From contig JADGCD010000029.1 in the NCBI GenBank assembly GCA_015229165.1, positions 1 to 15,390 on the forward strand: a DNA stretch of 15,390 nucleotides, given 5' to 3'. Made by a program: the position numbers and the translations under genes. Source of the stretch: Nitrospinota bacterium. GTDB lineage: Bacteria > Nitrospinota_A > UBA7883 > JADGGD01. This document shows positions 1-8,177 of the stretch, piece by piece; position 1 is the first letter of the stretch, and each line of letters begins with the position of its first letter. Under the pieces are notes generated by a model. It saw nothing but the letters and a program-made list of their open reading frames with translations. It searched no databases and had not been told where the DNA came from.

Positions 1-26
1 AACGCAGATAGTTTTTCCGCGACCTG
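1..26 (-). repeat. Dispersed palindromic repeat, copy 0 (cut by window edge)
   Basis: Read on the - strand, these 26 bases match the first 26 bases of copy A (2801-2826) at 24 positions, including the run GGAAAAACTATCTGCGTT. The rest of this copy lies outside the window to the left. It is inverted relative to copies A and B, so copies 0 and A face each other with the same end across the transducer and ABC ATPase genes. The match is clear, but only the end of the element is visible. Confidence 0.75.
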
Positions 27-108
27 CTGGGCGTCCCCCTACTCACTCACACAGCTTTCACCCGCGCGGCGGCGCGTGTGTTCAACGCTTTTCAGGGGGT
101 TATTGCGC

Positions 109-1587
109 ATGAACTGGTACCGTCGGCTTTCTCTGGGGGGAAAGCTCGTCAGCGCGCTGGCGCTGATCCTGTTCGTTCTCTCGCTGGTCTCCATCGCCCT
201 CTCGGTCCGGGAGCAGCGCTCCATCGCGTTCAACCAGACCCGCTCCTTCGCCAACGGGGTGGCGGAGACGGTCCTGTCGTCGCTGAACACGATGATGCTG
301 CAGGGGACCATCGGGGAGCGGGAGGGTTTCCTGAAACTGATCGTGGCCACCACGCCGGGGATGACCGACATCCGGGTCATCCGCAGCGACTCGGTGAACG
401 AGCAGTTCGGCGAGGGGCTGCCGCAGGAGAAGCCGCAGGACGAGATCGACCGGAAGGTGCTGGCCAACGGCGTCCCCTTCTACGACGTGGTACAGACGCG
501 GGAGGGATCGGTCTTCCGGGCGGTGATCCCCTTCGTCATGGAGGAGAACCGGGGAGGGGTGATCAACTGCCTGGACTGCCATGACGGCGAAGTGGGGACG
601 GTGAACGGGGCGCTGTCGATGGCGATCTCGATGAAGGAGGCCGACGCGGCGGCGCGGCTGGCGCTGATGGAGCAGGTCGCCTTCTTCGTGGCCCAATTGC
701 TCATCGTGCTGGTGCTGGTCTTCTGGATCATCAAGAAAAGCGTCAGCGAGGTGCTGTGCGGCATCGTGGCGGAGCTGACCGAAAACTCCACCCGGGTCGA
801 CGAGGCGTCGGGGCAGATCGCCGACGCAAGCCAGGGGCTGGCACAGGCGGTGACGGAACAGTCAGCCTCCATGCAACAGACCTCCGACAGCCTGGACCAT
901 CTCTCGGAGATGGCCCGCAAGAACGCCGTCGAAGCCTCCGACGCGGCCCGGCTGGTGTCCGACGTCGACCGGTCGGTGCGGGAAGGGCGGGACCGGATGA
1001 CCCAGACGGTGGCCTCGATGGGCGCCATTTCGAAAAGCACCGGCGAGATTTCGAAGATCATGCGGCTCATCGAGGAGATCGCCTTCCAGACGAACCTGCT
1101 GGCGCTCAACGCCGCCGTGGAGGCGGCCCGGGCGGGGGAGCATGGCAAGGGATTCGCCGTGGTGGCCGAAGAGGTGCGCAACCTCGCGGTCCGGTCGGCC
1201 CAGGCGGCCAAGGACACCGCCACCCTGATCGAGGCGGCCTCCAAAAACTCGACGGAAGGGGAGGGGCTCGTTGACGCCATGGCCACCTCGCTGGAGCAGA
1301 TCGCCGGATCGGTGGCGGCGGTCTCCCGGTCGCTGACCACCATCGCCGAGCAGAGCGGCGAACAGGCCGATGGGGTGGCGTCGATCAACCAGTCGGTGGA
1401 GCAGATGGACCAGGCGATCCAGATGAACGCTTCGCAGGCGGAGGAATCGGCGGCCGCCTCCACGTCGCTGTCAGAACAGGCGGCGGCTCTTCACCATGTG
1501 ATCGTGGAGCTGCAGGAGGTGGTCAACGGGAAGGGGACGGCCCGGGCGGTGTCGGCGCCCGGTCCCCGGCGTCGGCTCCGTAGCTGA
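109..1587 (+). CDS. Methyl-accepting chemotaxis protein with periplasmic c-type haem motif
   Basis: A 492-residue membrane chemoreceptor that would signal to CheA/CheW. The start at 109 is preferred over the in-frame GTG at 76 because AGGGGG at 94-99 gives a good ribosome binding site and the next residues lead straight into the first membrane segment. Order: TM1 at about residues 13-33, a periplasmic sensor of about 155 residues, TM2 at about 190-209, then the cytoplasmic signalling helices with the conserved hairpin tip at about 322-366 (FQTNLLALNAAVEAARAGE). Near the end of the sensor is CLDCH (C154, C157, H158), the covalent c-haem attachment motif. Geobacter transducers GSU0582 and GSU0935 are known to have haem c in PAS-like periplasmic domains, and this is probably the same class. 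No HAMP domain is recognisable after TM2; the methylation/signalling helices begin almost at once. The C-terminal tail is basic, without an obvious CheR-docking pentapeptide. Haem binding is inferred from the motif. Confidence 0.93.
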   Translation: MNWYRRLSLGGKLVSALALILFVLSLVSIALSVREQRSIAFNQTRSFANGVAETVLSSLNTMMLQGTIGEREGFLKLIVATTPGMTDIRVIRSDSVNEQFGEGLPQEKPQDEIDRKVLANGVPFYDVVQTREGSVFRAVIPFVMEENRGGVINCLDCHDGEVGTVNGALSMAISMKEADAAARLALMEQVAFFVAQLLIVLVLVFWIIKKSVSEVLCGIVAELTENSTRVDEASGQIADASQGLAQAVTEQSASMQQTSDSLDHLSEMARKNAVEASDAARLVSDVDRSVREGRDRMTQTVASMGAISKSTGEISKIMRLIEEIAFQTNLLALNAAVEAARAGEHGKGFAVVAEEVRNLAVRSAQAAKDTATLIEAASKNSTEGEGLVDAMATSLEQIAGSVAAVSRSLTTIAEQSGEQADGVASINQSVEQMDQAIQMNASQAEESAAASTSLSEQAAALHHVIVELQEVVNGKGTARAVSAPGPRRRLRS

Positions 1588-1760
1588 AGGGGCGCGGACG
1601 AAGGGGCGGCGCGAAAAAGGGCGCCTGCCCGCGTCGCCCGCGCAGAGAGTCCTTCGCGCCCTGCTGGTGATGGTTTCACGTCGCATCCCCCCGTGCGCCC
1701 GCCCGCGTTCCAACGTTGGCGGATAGAAGTGCGCGACTCTGGTGTACCATCGACCAATAT

Positions 1761-1781
1761 CCCCTTTGATGAAGAAAGGGG
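1761..1781 (+). terminator. Weak hairpin between transducer and ABC ATPase
   Basis: CCCCTTT (1761-1767) pairs with AAAGGGG (1775-1781) around a 7-base loop, about 175 bases after the transducer stop codon. The following bases (tcttc) are only weakly T-rich, so it could be a poor terminator or a leader hairpin of the next gene. The rest of the 253-base gap 1588-1840 shows no gene or clear promoter. Confidence 0.3.
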
Positions 1782-1840
1782 TCTTCACCGGTCACGTCCA
1801 AAGCGGATGAAGGCCGCGACTATCGGCTGAGCAAGGTGGG

Positions 1841-2800
<960 letters not shown>

Positions 2801-2941
2801 CAGGCCGTGGAAAAACTATCTGCGTTGTCTCCGGGGTGTCGATAGCAATCTCGAAATCCTCACGTATTCCCATATACGTTCCGGTTCCTCGACGGCTATC
2901 TCCTACCGGAGCCGGCCTCGATAACGTTTTTCCAAACCCTG
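2801..2941 (+). repeat. Dispersed palindromic repeat, copy A (complete, 141 bp)
   Basis: It begins directly after the ABC ATPase stop codon. The ends are imperfect inverted repeats: CAGG..TGGAAAAAC..TATC at the left, and GATA..GTTTTTCCA..CCTG at the right (2920-2941). Nested inside are further matched arms: CTCCGG (2829-2834) with CCGGAG (2906-2911), GATAGC (2841-2846) with GCTATC (2895-2900), TCGA (2851-2854) with TCGA (2889-2892), and ACGTAT (2862-2867) with ATACGT (2874-2879) around a 6-base loop. The whole element can fold into one long interrupted hairpin. It has no coding capacity. Copies 0 and B share its ends. This fits a MITE-like or other palindromic intergenic element; the family is not recognised. 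Confidence 0.8.
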
Positions 2942-3004
2942 CCAACAAATATACGCTCGCCTCTTTCGCCGCAGGCGCGTTCTTCGCCCGCGCAACCGTT
3001 CACA

Positions 3005-3036
3005 TGAAAAGAGCCTGCCGTTCCCGGCAGGCTCTT
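3005..3036 (-). terminator. Rho-independent terminator of the small - strand gene
   Basis: A perfect 12-bp stem, AAGAGCCTGCCG (3009-3020) with CGGCAGGCTCTT (3025-3036), and a 4-base loop. Read on the - strand it is followed by TTTT, about 20 bases after the stop codon of the gene ending at 3056. On the + strand no T run follows. Confidence 0.88.
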
Positions 3037-3055
3037 GGGGACGACGGTGCGGTGG

Positions 3056-3514
3056 CTATCCCTTGTTGGCGTAGTACTGGGTCAGCTGGTCGAGGCCGAG
3101 GGTCAGCCCTTCGGTCAGGATGTTTTTCATCTCCCCTTCGGGCATCTTGCCGATCATGGCGGCCAGCTCGTCCTTGCGGGAGGTCAGGGTGTCGATGATC
3201 CCCTGCAACTGGTCCATCGGCAACTCTTCGTTGGAGAGACCGTTTTGCAGCATGTCCATGTCGGAGAAGAACGACTCCAGCAACCCGGAGGCCTGCTGGT
3301 TCAGCGATGGCCCGGACGCGGAGACCGGCGGGATGATGAACGGCACCGACGAGACGGGACCGGCCCCGCCGACGGCTCCGGCCGACCCGGCGGCTCCGCC
3401 CCCCATGGCGCCGGAGAGAAGATCGGCGAACGAGGGACCGCCGGCCGGTTGGCTCCGTTTGGCCGGGTCGGCGGCCGGTGTTCCTTTGAGTGGGTCAAGG
3501 CCGTCGATTCGCAT
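3056..3514 (-). CDS. Small protein of unknown function, possibly flagellum-associated
   Basis: A 152-residue protein that I do not recognise. An ATG at 3520 is also in frame, but AAGGA lies only one base before it and seven bases before ATG 3514, so 3514 (MRIDGLDPLKG) is chosen. There is no signal peptide or membrane segment. Residues 1-28 are polar, 29-36 (FADLLSGA) form a short amphipathic stretch, 37-72 are low-complexity Gly/Ala/Pro/Ser, and 73-150 are predicted mostly helical and acidic (LLESFFSDMDMLQNGL, then a second helix pair). The overall form, a disordered N-terminus with an FxxLL-type motif and a helical C-terminus, recalls small flagellar accessory or export-substrate proteins. 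A sigma-28-like promoter candidate upstream supports that weakly. It is a single gene with its own terminator. Coding status is well supported by codon pattern, ribosome binding site and terminator; function is open. Confidence 0.8.
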   Translation of the reverse strand: MRIDGLDPLKGTPAADPAKRSQPAGGPSFADLLSGAMGGGAAGSAGAVGGAGPVSSVPFIIPPVSASGPSLNQQASGLLESFFSDMDMLQNGLSNEELPMDQLQGIIDTLTSRKDELAAMIGKMPEGEMKNILTEGLTLGLDQLTQYYANKG

Positions 3515-3576
3515 GTTCATTTCCTTCTAATCGTTCGGGTAGCGTCCGTGCCGCCCGTTCGTTGTTCCTGCCTATC

Positions 3577-3604
3577 CTATCGGCCACCGGTCGGTGAAAC
3601 TTGC
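3577..3604 (-). promoter_or_regulatory. Sigma-28 (FliA)-like promoter candidate with palindromic spacer
   Basis: On the - strand, GCAAGTTT (3604-3597) and GCCGATAG (3584-3577) resemble the flagellar sigma-28 consensus TAAAGTTT / GCCGATAA, with 6 of 8 and 7 of 8 matches. The spacer is 12 bases where 11 is usual. The -10 box is 62 bases before the start codon of the small gene ending at 3056. The spacer is itself an inverted repeat (CACCG gt CGGTG, 3585-3596), and the palindrome TTGCGCGCAA (3601-3610) overlaps the -35 box, so a repressor site is possible. Confidence 0.45.
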
Positions 3605-3796
3605 GCGCAAATATTTCCGCCCTTTGCGGCGCCTCTCCCCAGAGGGGAAGCAAGGATGGCGCCCGATTCTTGACGGTGGAGACACGAAGAGAGAAGAGAG
3701 AAAGTGGTTGATGGAGCGCACGTTGTGGAAAAGCCACCCGCCCGGCATGCCGCGTCCACTTCGCGCTGACCCTCGGACCCGGCAATTGTTGCCGAT

Positions 3797-3829
3797 ACGA
3801 AAGAGAGAAGCGCTACGCATGCGTGGCGC
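3797..3829 (-). terminator. Probable terminator of the CheB-CheR-GGDEF-EAL gene
   Basis: A near-perfect 20-base palindrome (3810-3829, GCGC.ACGCATGCGT.GCGC with one mismatched pair) lies 13 bases beyond the stop codon at 3842. On the - strand it is followed by the pyrimidine-rich run CTTCTCTCTTTC (3809-3798). A second hairpin, CGGCAA/TTGCCG (3780-3794), follows. The T run is interrupted, so efficiency is uncertain. Confidence 0.55.
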
Positions 3830-3841
3830 CCGTCCCCCTCC

Positions 3842-6800
3842 CTACTCCCACCACGCCGTGGGAGTGTCGCCGAGAAGCTTGAGGAACGCGTCGTGGGAAA
3901 CGGGGCGGCTGAAGAAATACCCTTGGGCGAAGTGGCAGCCCCCCTGCATCAGGAAATCCCTCTGCGCCTTTGTCTCCACCCCCTCGGCGACGACCTGCAT
4001 ATGGAAACGTCGGGCGATGGCGAGGATGACTTCGACCAGCGTGTCGTTGTCGCCCCCGCCGTTGAGATCGCCGACGAAGGAGCGGTCGATCTTGACCGTA
4101 TCGACCGGGAGGCGGCGCAGGTAGCCGAGGGAGGAGTAGCCGGTGCCGAAATCGTCGAGGCTGACGCGATACCCCTTCGTGCGCATTTCTGCGAGAAGGC
4201 TCTGATACAGATTGTTCTCGATCAGTCGAACGTTTTCGGTGATTTCGACAACCACCCGGTCTTTCGGCAGTCCCGATTCGATGACATGTGATCGCCATTT
4301 GGCGAACCCGTCGTCGATGGCGAATTCTTTGGGGGATTTGTTGATGGCCAGGTGAATCGGTCGCCCGCTCCCTTGCCACTCCAGCGCCGCCTGACAGGCG
4401 GTTTTGGCGACGAAGGCCCCCAACTCGCCGATCAGCCCGGTCTCTTCGGCCACGGCGATAAATTCGAGGGGGGGGATGAAGCCGACTTTCGGATGCTCCC
4501 AGCGCAAGAGCGCCTCGGCGCCGACGATGGTCCGCGCATGGAGATCGACGATGGGCTGGTAGACCACCGAGAATTCTTCGTTGAGCAACGCGTTGCGCAT
4601 GTCGTTGGTGAGGCGGTGGTACCGCTCGGCCGCCTCCTGAAGGTCTTTCGTGAAGTAACGGCTGGTGTTGCGGCCCGCGCTCTTGGCCGAGTACATGGCG
4701 CTGTCGGCGTTTTTCAGCAACGTTTCGATGTTGAGGCCGTCTTCGGGGAAGAGGGTGACACCGATGCTTGCGGAGAGGTGAATGGTGTGATGGTCGATCA
4801 TGAAGGGCTGCGACAACGCGTCGAGGATCTTGTCGGAGACGGGGGAGGCGTCGGTGGCGGAGACCATCTCCCGGATCAGGACCGTGAATTCGTCCCCCCC
4901 CAGCCGGGCGACCAGATCGGTCTCCCGCACCGTCCGCAGGAGCCGCGCCGCCACCTCGCGCAGCACTTTGTCGCCGATGGCGTGTCCCAGTGTGTCGTTG
5001 ACCCCCTTGAACCCGTCGAGGTCAATGAACAACAGACCGAGAATGCGCCGATACCGGTTGGCCGTGGCGATGGCCTGCTGTAAATGGTTGAAGAAAAGGT
5101 TCCGGTTGGCCAGCCCGGTCAGGGTGTCGAAGTTGGCCTGCTGGCGGATGATCTCCTCCGCCTTTTTGTCGTCGGTGATGTCGCTGAAGAGGGCGATATG
5201 GCGGATCACCTTTCCCTTGTCGTCCCGCAGCAGGCTCAGCGAGAGCCACTCGGGATAGACCTCGCCGCTCTTGCGCTTGTTCCATATCTCCCCCTGCCAG
5301 TGGCCGGTGTCGAGCAGGGTCTTCCACATCTCGCGATAGAAAGGCTTCCCGTGTTTTCCGGAGGCGAGAACGGAGGGGTTATGCCCGATCACGTCGGCGC
5401 TGGAATAGCCGGTGATCCGCTCGAAGGCGGGGTTCACCGAGAGGATGAAGTTGTCCTGGTCGGTGATGAGGGTCGCCTCGGAGGCGGCCTCGAAGACGGT
5501 GGCGGAGAGTTTGAGCCGCTCCTCGGCGTTCTTCCGGTCGGTGATGTCGTGGAAGGTGAGGATCGCCCCGGAGACCTCGCGTGAGCCCCCTTCGAGATAG
5601 GGGCTGACCGTCAGAATGTAGTGGCGGCTCTCATAGGAGAACTCTCGCTCCGCCGTGTCCCCGCTGTTGATGACCCCCTTGACGAGCGTCAGCAGGTCGG
5701 GCATGGGGAAATGGACCGGCACGCTGGAGAGGTTCGACAGCAGGCCGTCCTGGTGAAAACCGAAGAAGTGGGTCGCAAGGTCGTTAAACCGGGTGACCAG
5801 CAGCTTCTGGTCGACAACCACGAGGGCCCGGAGGATGTTGTTGAGGACGTTCTCGAGGTCGTTGTTGGCGTGGGAGAGTTCGGTGGTCTTGGTGAGGAGC
5901 TCGTCGTTGACGGTGGTCAGCTCCTCGTTGGTCGCCTGCAACTCCTCGTTGGAGGTCTCCAGTTCCTCGTTGGAGGCCTGCAACTCCTCATTGGCGGCCT
6001 GCGCCTCCTCGTTGAGCGCCTGCAACTCCTCGTTGGAGGTCTCCAGCTCCTCGACCACGGTTTGCAGGTTCTCCCGGGTCGAGGTCAGCTCGTGTTCCAA
6101 CTCGGTGATCCGTGAGATGACCGATTCTTCGAGTCCGACGGCCGAGCCGTCAATCGCATGCTGCCGCTCGGGCATTTTCTCGAAACAGACCGTCAGAAGC
6201 TCCCGGTCGAGATTGTCGTTCCCCACATAGTGAACGGCCATGCGATGAAGATGGTCGTCACCCTCCACCTTCACGGTGACCGGCTGTCCATAGGCGCTCC
6301 CCTTGTCCCGGCTGACCCGATGGATGAAGGCGCGAAGCTCCGGGCGAAAGGCGGGGTGGATGATGGTGAAAAGGTTGAAGTCGGCCTTTCCCTTCTTCAG
6401 CTTCATGAAGGGGGTGAAGTCGCCGAAAATCTCCAGCACGTCCCCTTCGGCCGTCACCAGGACCGAGGCGGGGGAGTAGAGGTCGAAGAGGCGGGCCCGT
6501 CCCCGGTCGGCCGGGGTCTGGTTCTCGGCTTCGTGGGCTTCGATCCGCTTTGGGCGCTCGAGGGGAAGGGCCCGGCCGAAGTTCCCCGGAGGGGGGGTCG
6601 GCACATCGCGCCGGACGAAGATTTTGTGCTTGCGCCCTTTTTCCCTGAAGAAGTTGGCGCTCTGTCCGAGCGACTCCGACTTGCCGAGGAAGAGAACCCC
6701 CTGCGAGACGAGGGAGTAGTGGAAGAGCCGAAGAACCTTCTCCTGCAACTCCGTTTTGAAGTAGATCAGCAGGTTGCGGCAGCTGACCATGTCAATCTTG

Positions 6801-8119
6801 ACGAAGGGGGGGTCCTGCACCAGATCCTGGCGGGCGAAGACGGTGGTGTCCTTGATCTCCCGTTTGACGTGGTACATCCGATCCTGCTGCGTGAAATATT
6901 TTCGTAGCAGCTTGTCGTCCATCTCGGCCAACGCAGCCTCGGGGTAGAGCCCTCGGCGTGCGAAGGTGGTGGCGACGTCGTTGATGTCGGTGCCGAAGAT
7001 CTGCACCCGGTATTTGTCGAAGTTGGCGCCCAACTCTTCGGCGATGATAATGGCGATGGAGTAGGCCTCCTCCCCCGTGGCGCAGCCGGGAACCCAGACC
7101 CGGATGGCGTCCCCCGGCTCCTTGCGCTTGAGCAGTTCCCCCAGGGTTTTTCGCATCGCCTCGAACGATTCGGTGTCCCGGAAGAACGAGGTGACACAGA
7201 TCAGGAACGAGTTGGCCACTTCCAGGTATTCGTCGGTGTGGACGGCCAGATATTCGCCATAGGAGTCGAGATCGGGAATCTGGAGGGCCGCCATTCGCCG
7301 CTGGATCTGGCGGGAGATAGTGGCGTCCTTGTAGTTCGAGAAGTCCATCCCGGTGTGGGACGAGATCTGGCGGATGATCCCCCGGACACTGGTGGGGCCC
7401 GGTTCGTCCCGCTCCTCGTCGAGCTGCACCCTGGGCCGGGTGGAGAGGAGGATCAGTTGCTCGGCGCACTCCTTTGGGGGGAGGACGATGTCGATCCCCC
7501 CCGACCGAATGGCCGCCTTGGGCATGCTGTCGTACTTGGCGGTGGAGGGCTCCTGCGCAATGGAGATGCCGCCGACGGAGCGGATCGCCTTGATGCCGTG
7601 GGAGCCGTCGGAACCGGTGCCGGAGAAGACGATGCCGATGGCCTTCTCCCCCCGGTCTTCGGCCAGACTCATGAAGAGCATGTCGACCGACGGTTTCGGC
7701 CCGATGGCCGCTTTCGGCTTGGAGAGCTTCAGATAACCGTCGCGGATGGTGATGTCGGAGCTGGGGGGGGCGACGTAAACCGTGTCGGCTTCGGGGAGGA
7801 TGTTGTTTTTCGCCTCGGTGACGCGGATAGTCGTTTCGCGTCCGAGCAGCTCCACCATCATGCTCCGATGGTCGGGGGACATGTGTTGGGCGATGATGTA
7901 AGTCAGGTTCGACTTTGACGGGAGATGGGCGACGAAGGTTCGAAGGGCTTCGAGACCGCCCGCCGAAGAGCCGATGCCGACATAGTAGAGATTGTTCGGA
8001 TCGACGCTCTTCTTGTCGTCGGCTTTATGCGCGGGGAGACGGGGTTTTTTCACCCCCTTCAAACTGCTTTTCTTTTGCATACAACGTCTGCCAGAGGAAA
8101 CAGCCAATGCTTTCTGCAT
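3842..8119 (-). CDS. CheB-CheR-PAS-coiled coil-PAS-PAS-GGDEF-EAL fusion protein
   Basis: A 1425-residue cytoplasmic signalling protein. CheB methylesterase at about 44-226 has the catalytic triad S52, H79, D171 but no receiver domain. CheR methyltransferase at about 240-505 has the SAM motif PGCATGEEAYS and CRNLLIYF. A PAS-like module at about 545-648 is followed by a coiled coil at about 663-760 with eight near-identical heptads (690-745, EELQASN type), then PAS domains at about 760-862 and 869-985. GGDEF at about 990-1155 has an intact GGDEF at 1074-1078 and an RETD inhibitory site at 1065-1068 with the normal 5-residue spacing. EAL at about 1170-1418 keeps E1202, N1260, E1292, D1322, D1323, K1343, E1379 and Q1399. 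All four enzymes look competent by motif. CheB-CheR-PAS fusions are known, commonly ending in a histidine kinase; here a c-di-GMP pair replaces it. ATG 8080 is an alternative start, but GGGG precedes 8119 at reasonable spacing. No transmembrane segment is seen. Confidence 0.95.
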   Translation of the reverse strand: MQKALAVSSGRRCMQKKSSLKGVKKPRLPAHKADDKKSVDPNNLYYVGIGSSAGGLEALRTFVAHLPSKSNLTYIIAQHMSPDHRSMMVELLGRETTIRVTEAKNNILPEADTVYVAPPSSDITIRDGYLKLSKPKAAIGPKPSVDMLFMSLAEDRGEKAIGIVFSGTGSDGSHGIKAIRSVGGISIAQEPSTAKYDSMPKAAIRSGGIDIVLPPKECAEQLILLSTRPRVQLDEERDEPGPTSVRGIIRQISSHTGMDFSNYKDATISRQIQRRMAALQIPDLDSYGEYLAVHTDEYLEVANSFLICVTSFFRDTESFEAMRKTLGELLKRKEPGDAIRVWVPGCATGEEAYSIAIIIAEELGANFDKYRVQIFGTDINDVATTFARRGLYPEAALAEMDDKLLRKYFTQQDRMYHVKREIKDTTVFARQDLVQDPPFVKIDMVSCRNLLIYFKTELQEKVLRLFHYSLVSQGVLFLGKSESLGQSANFFREKGRKHKIFVRRDVPTPPPGNFGRALPLERPKRIEAHEAENQTPADRGRARLFDLYSPASVLVTAEGDVLEIFGDFTPFMKLKKGKADFNLFTIIHPAFRPELRAFIHRVSRDKGSAYGQPVTVKVEGDDHLHRMAVHYVGNDNLDRELLTVCFEKMPERQHAIDGSAVGLEESVISRITELEHELTSTRENLQTVVEELETSNEELQALNEEAQAANEELQASNEELETSNEELQATNEELTTVNDELLTKTTELSHANNDLENVLNNILRALVVVDQKLLVTRFNDLATHFFGFHQDGLLSNLSSVPVHFPMPDLLTLVKGVINSGDTAEREFSYESRHYILTVSPYLEGGSREVSGAILTFHDITDRKNAEERLKLSATVFEAASEATLITDQDNFILSVNPAFERITGYSSADVIGHNPSVLASGKHGKPFYREMWKTLLDTGHWQGEIWNKRKSGEVYPEWLSLSLLRDDKGKVIRHIALFSDITDDKKAEEIIRQQANFDTLTGLANRNLFFNHLQQAIATANRYRRILGLLFIDLDGFKGVNDTLGHAIGDKVLREVAARLLRTVRETDLVARLGGDEFTVLIREMVSATDASPVSDKILDALSQPFMIDHHTIHLSASIGVTLFPEDGLNIETLLKNADSAMYSAKSAGRNTSRYFTKDLQEAAERYHRLTNDMRNALLNEEFSVVYQPIVDLHARTIVGAEALLRWEHPKVGFIPPLEFIAVAEETGLIGELGAFVAKTACQAALEWQGSGRPIHLAINKSPKEFAIDDGFAKWRSHVIESGLPKDRVVVEITENVRLIENNLYQSLLAEMRTKGYRVSLDDFGTGYSSLGYLRRLPVDTVKIDRSFVGDLNGGGDNDTLVEVILAIARRFHMQVVAEGVETKAQRDFLMQGGCHFAQGYFFSRPVSHDAFLKLLGDTPTAWWE
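5885..6052 (-). repeat. Tandem 21-bp heptad-coding repeats inside the fusion gene
   Basis: Eight consecutive 21-base units encode the heptads EELETSN, EELQALN, EEAQAAN, EELQASN, EELETSN, EELQATN, EELTTVN and DELLTKT, forming the dimerising coiled coil between the CheR/PAS part and the later PAS domains. The DNA units are also alike (recurring CTCCTCGTTGG on the + strand), so unit number could change by recombination or slippage without breaking the frame. Confidence 0.85.
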
Positions 8120-8133
8120 TATTCGCCCCGCTT

Positions 8134-8160
8134 GCGATTTAGTAAAGCTCTAACAATCGC
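8134..8160. promoter_or_regulatory. Inverted repeat just upstream of the signalling fusion gene
   Basis: GCGATTTAG (8134-8142) is complementary to CTAACAATCGC (8150-8160) except for a two-base bulge, with a 7-base loop. It lies 15-41 bases before the start codon at 8119, in an A/T-richer patch where a promoter would sit between nth and this gene. It could be an operator or a leader hairpin. No clear -35/-10 pair is resolved. Confidence 0.35.
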
Positions 8161-8177
8161 GAAGGGGGAAGGGGTGC

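Larger units (their letters stand above)
3515..3841. other. Non-coding stretch between small gene and signalling fusion
   Basis: This 327-base stretch holds the promoter candidate at 3577-3604, a small hairpin CCTCT/AGAGG at 3632-3645, a hairpin CGGCAA/TTGCCG at 3780-3794 and a likely terminator at 3797-3829. No open frame in it has a convincing start site or protein-like composition. Confidence 0.6.

Noticed and set aside
1471..1788. Open frames on the - strand between the transducer and the ABC ATPase
   Set aside because: Arg/Pro/Ala-rich translation typical of GC-rich shadow frames, overlap with the transducer end, and no ribosome binding site.
2801..2941. Integron attC site, because of conserved complementary ends and a variable middle
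   Set aside because: The ends do not fit the attC core sites RYYYAAC and GTTRRRY (GTTTTTC is seen instead), the genes around are not cassettes, and no integrase is visible.
3724..3747. Possible fourth, degenerate copy of the dispersed repeat (GTGGAAAAGCCACCCGC resembles copy B)
   Set aside because: 14 of 17 bases match over a short stretch only, with no CTCCGGGG block and no right end within 150 bases on either side.
4352..7918. Several long + strand open frames opposite the signalling fusion
   Set aside because: They lie wholly antisense to a gene with full domain conservation, have Gly/Glu/Val-biased composition, and arise from codon bias on the opposite strand.
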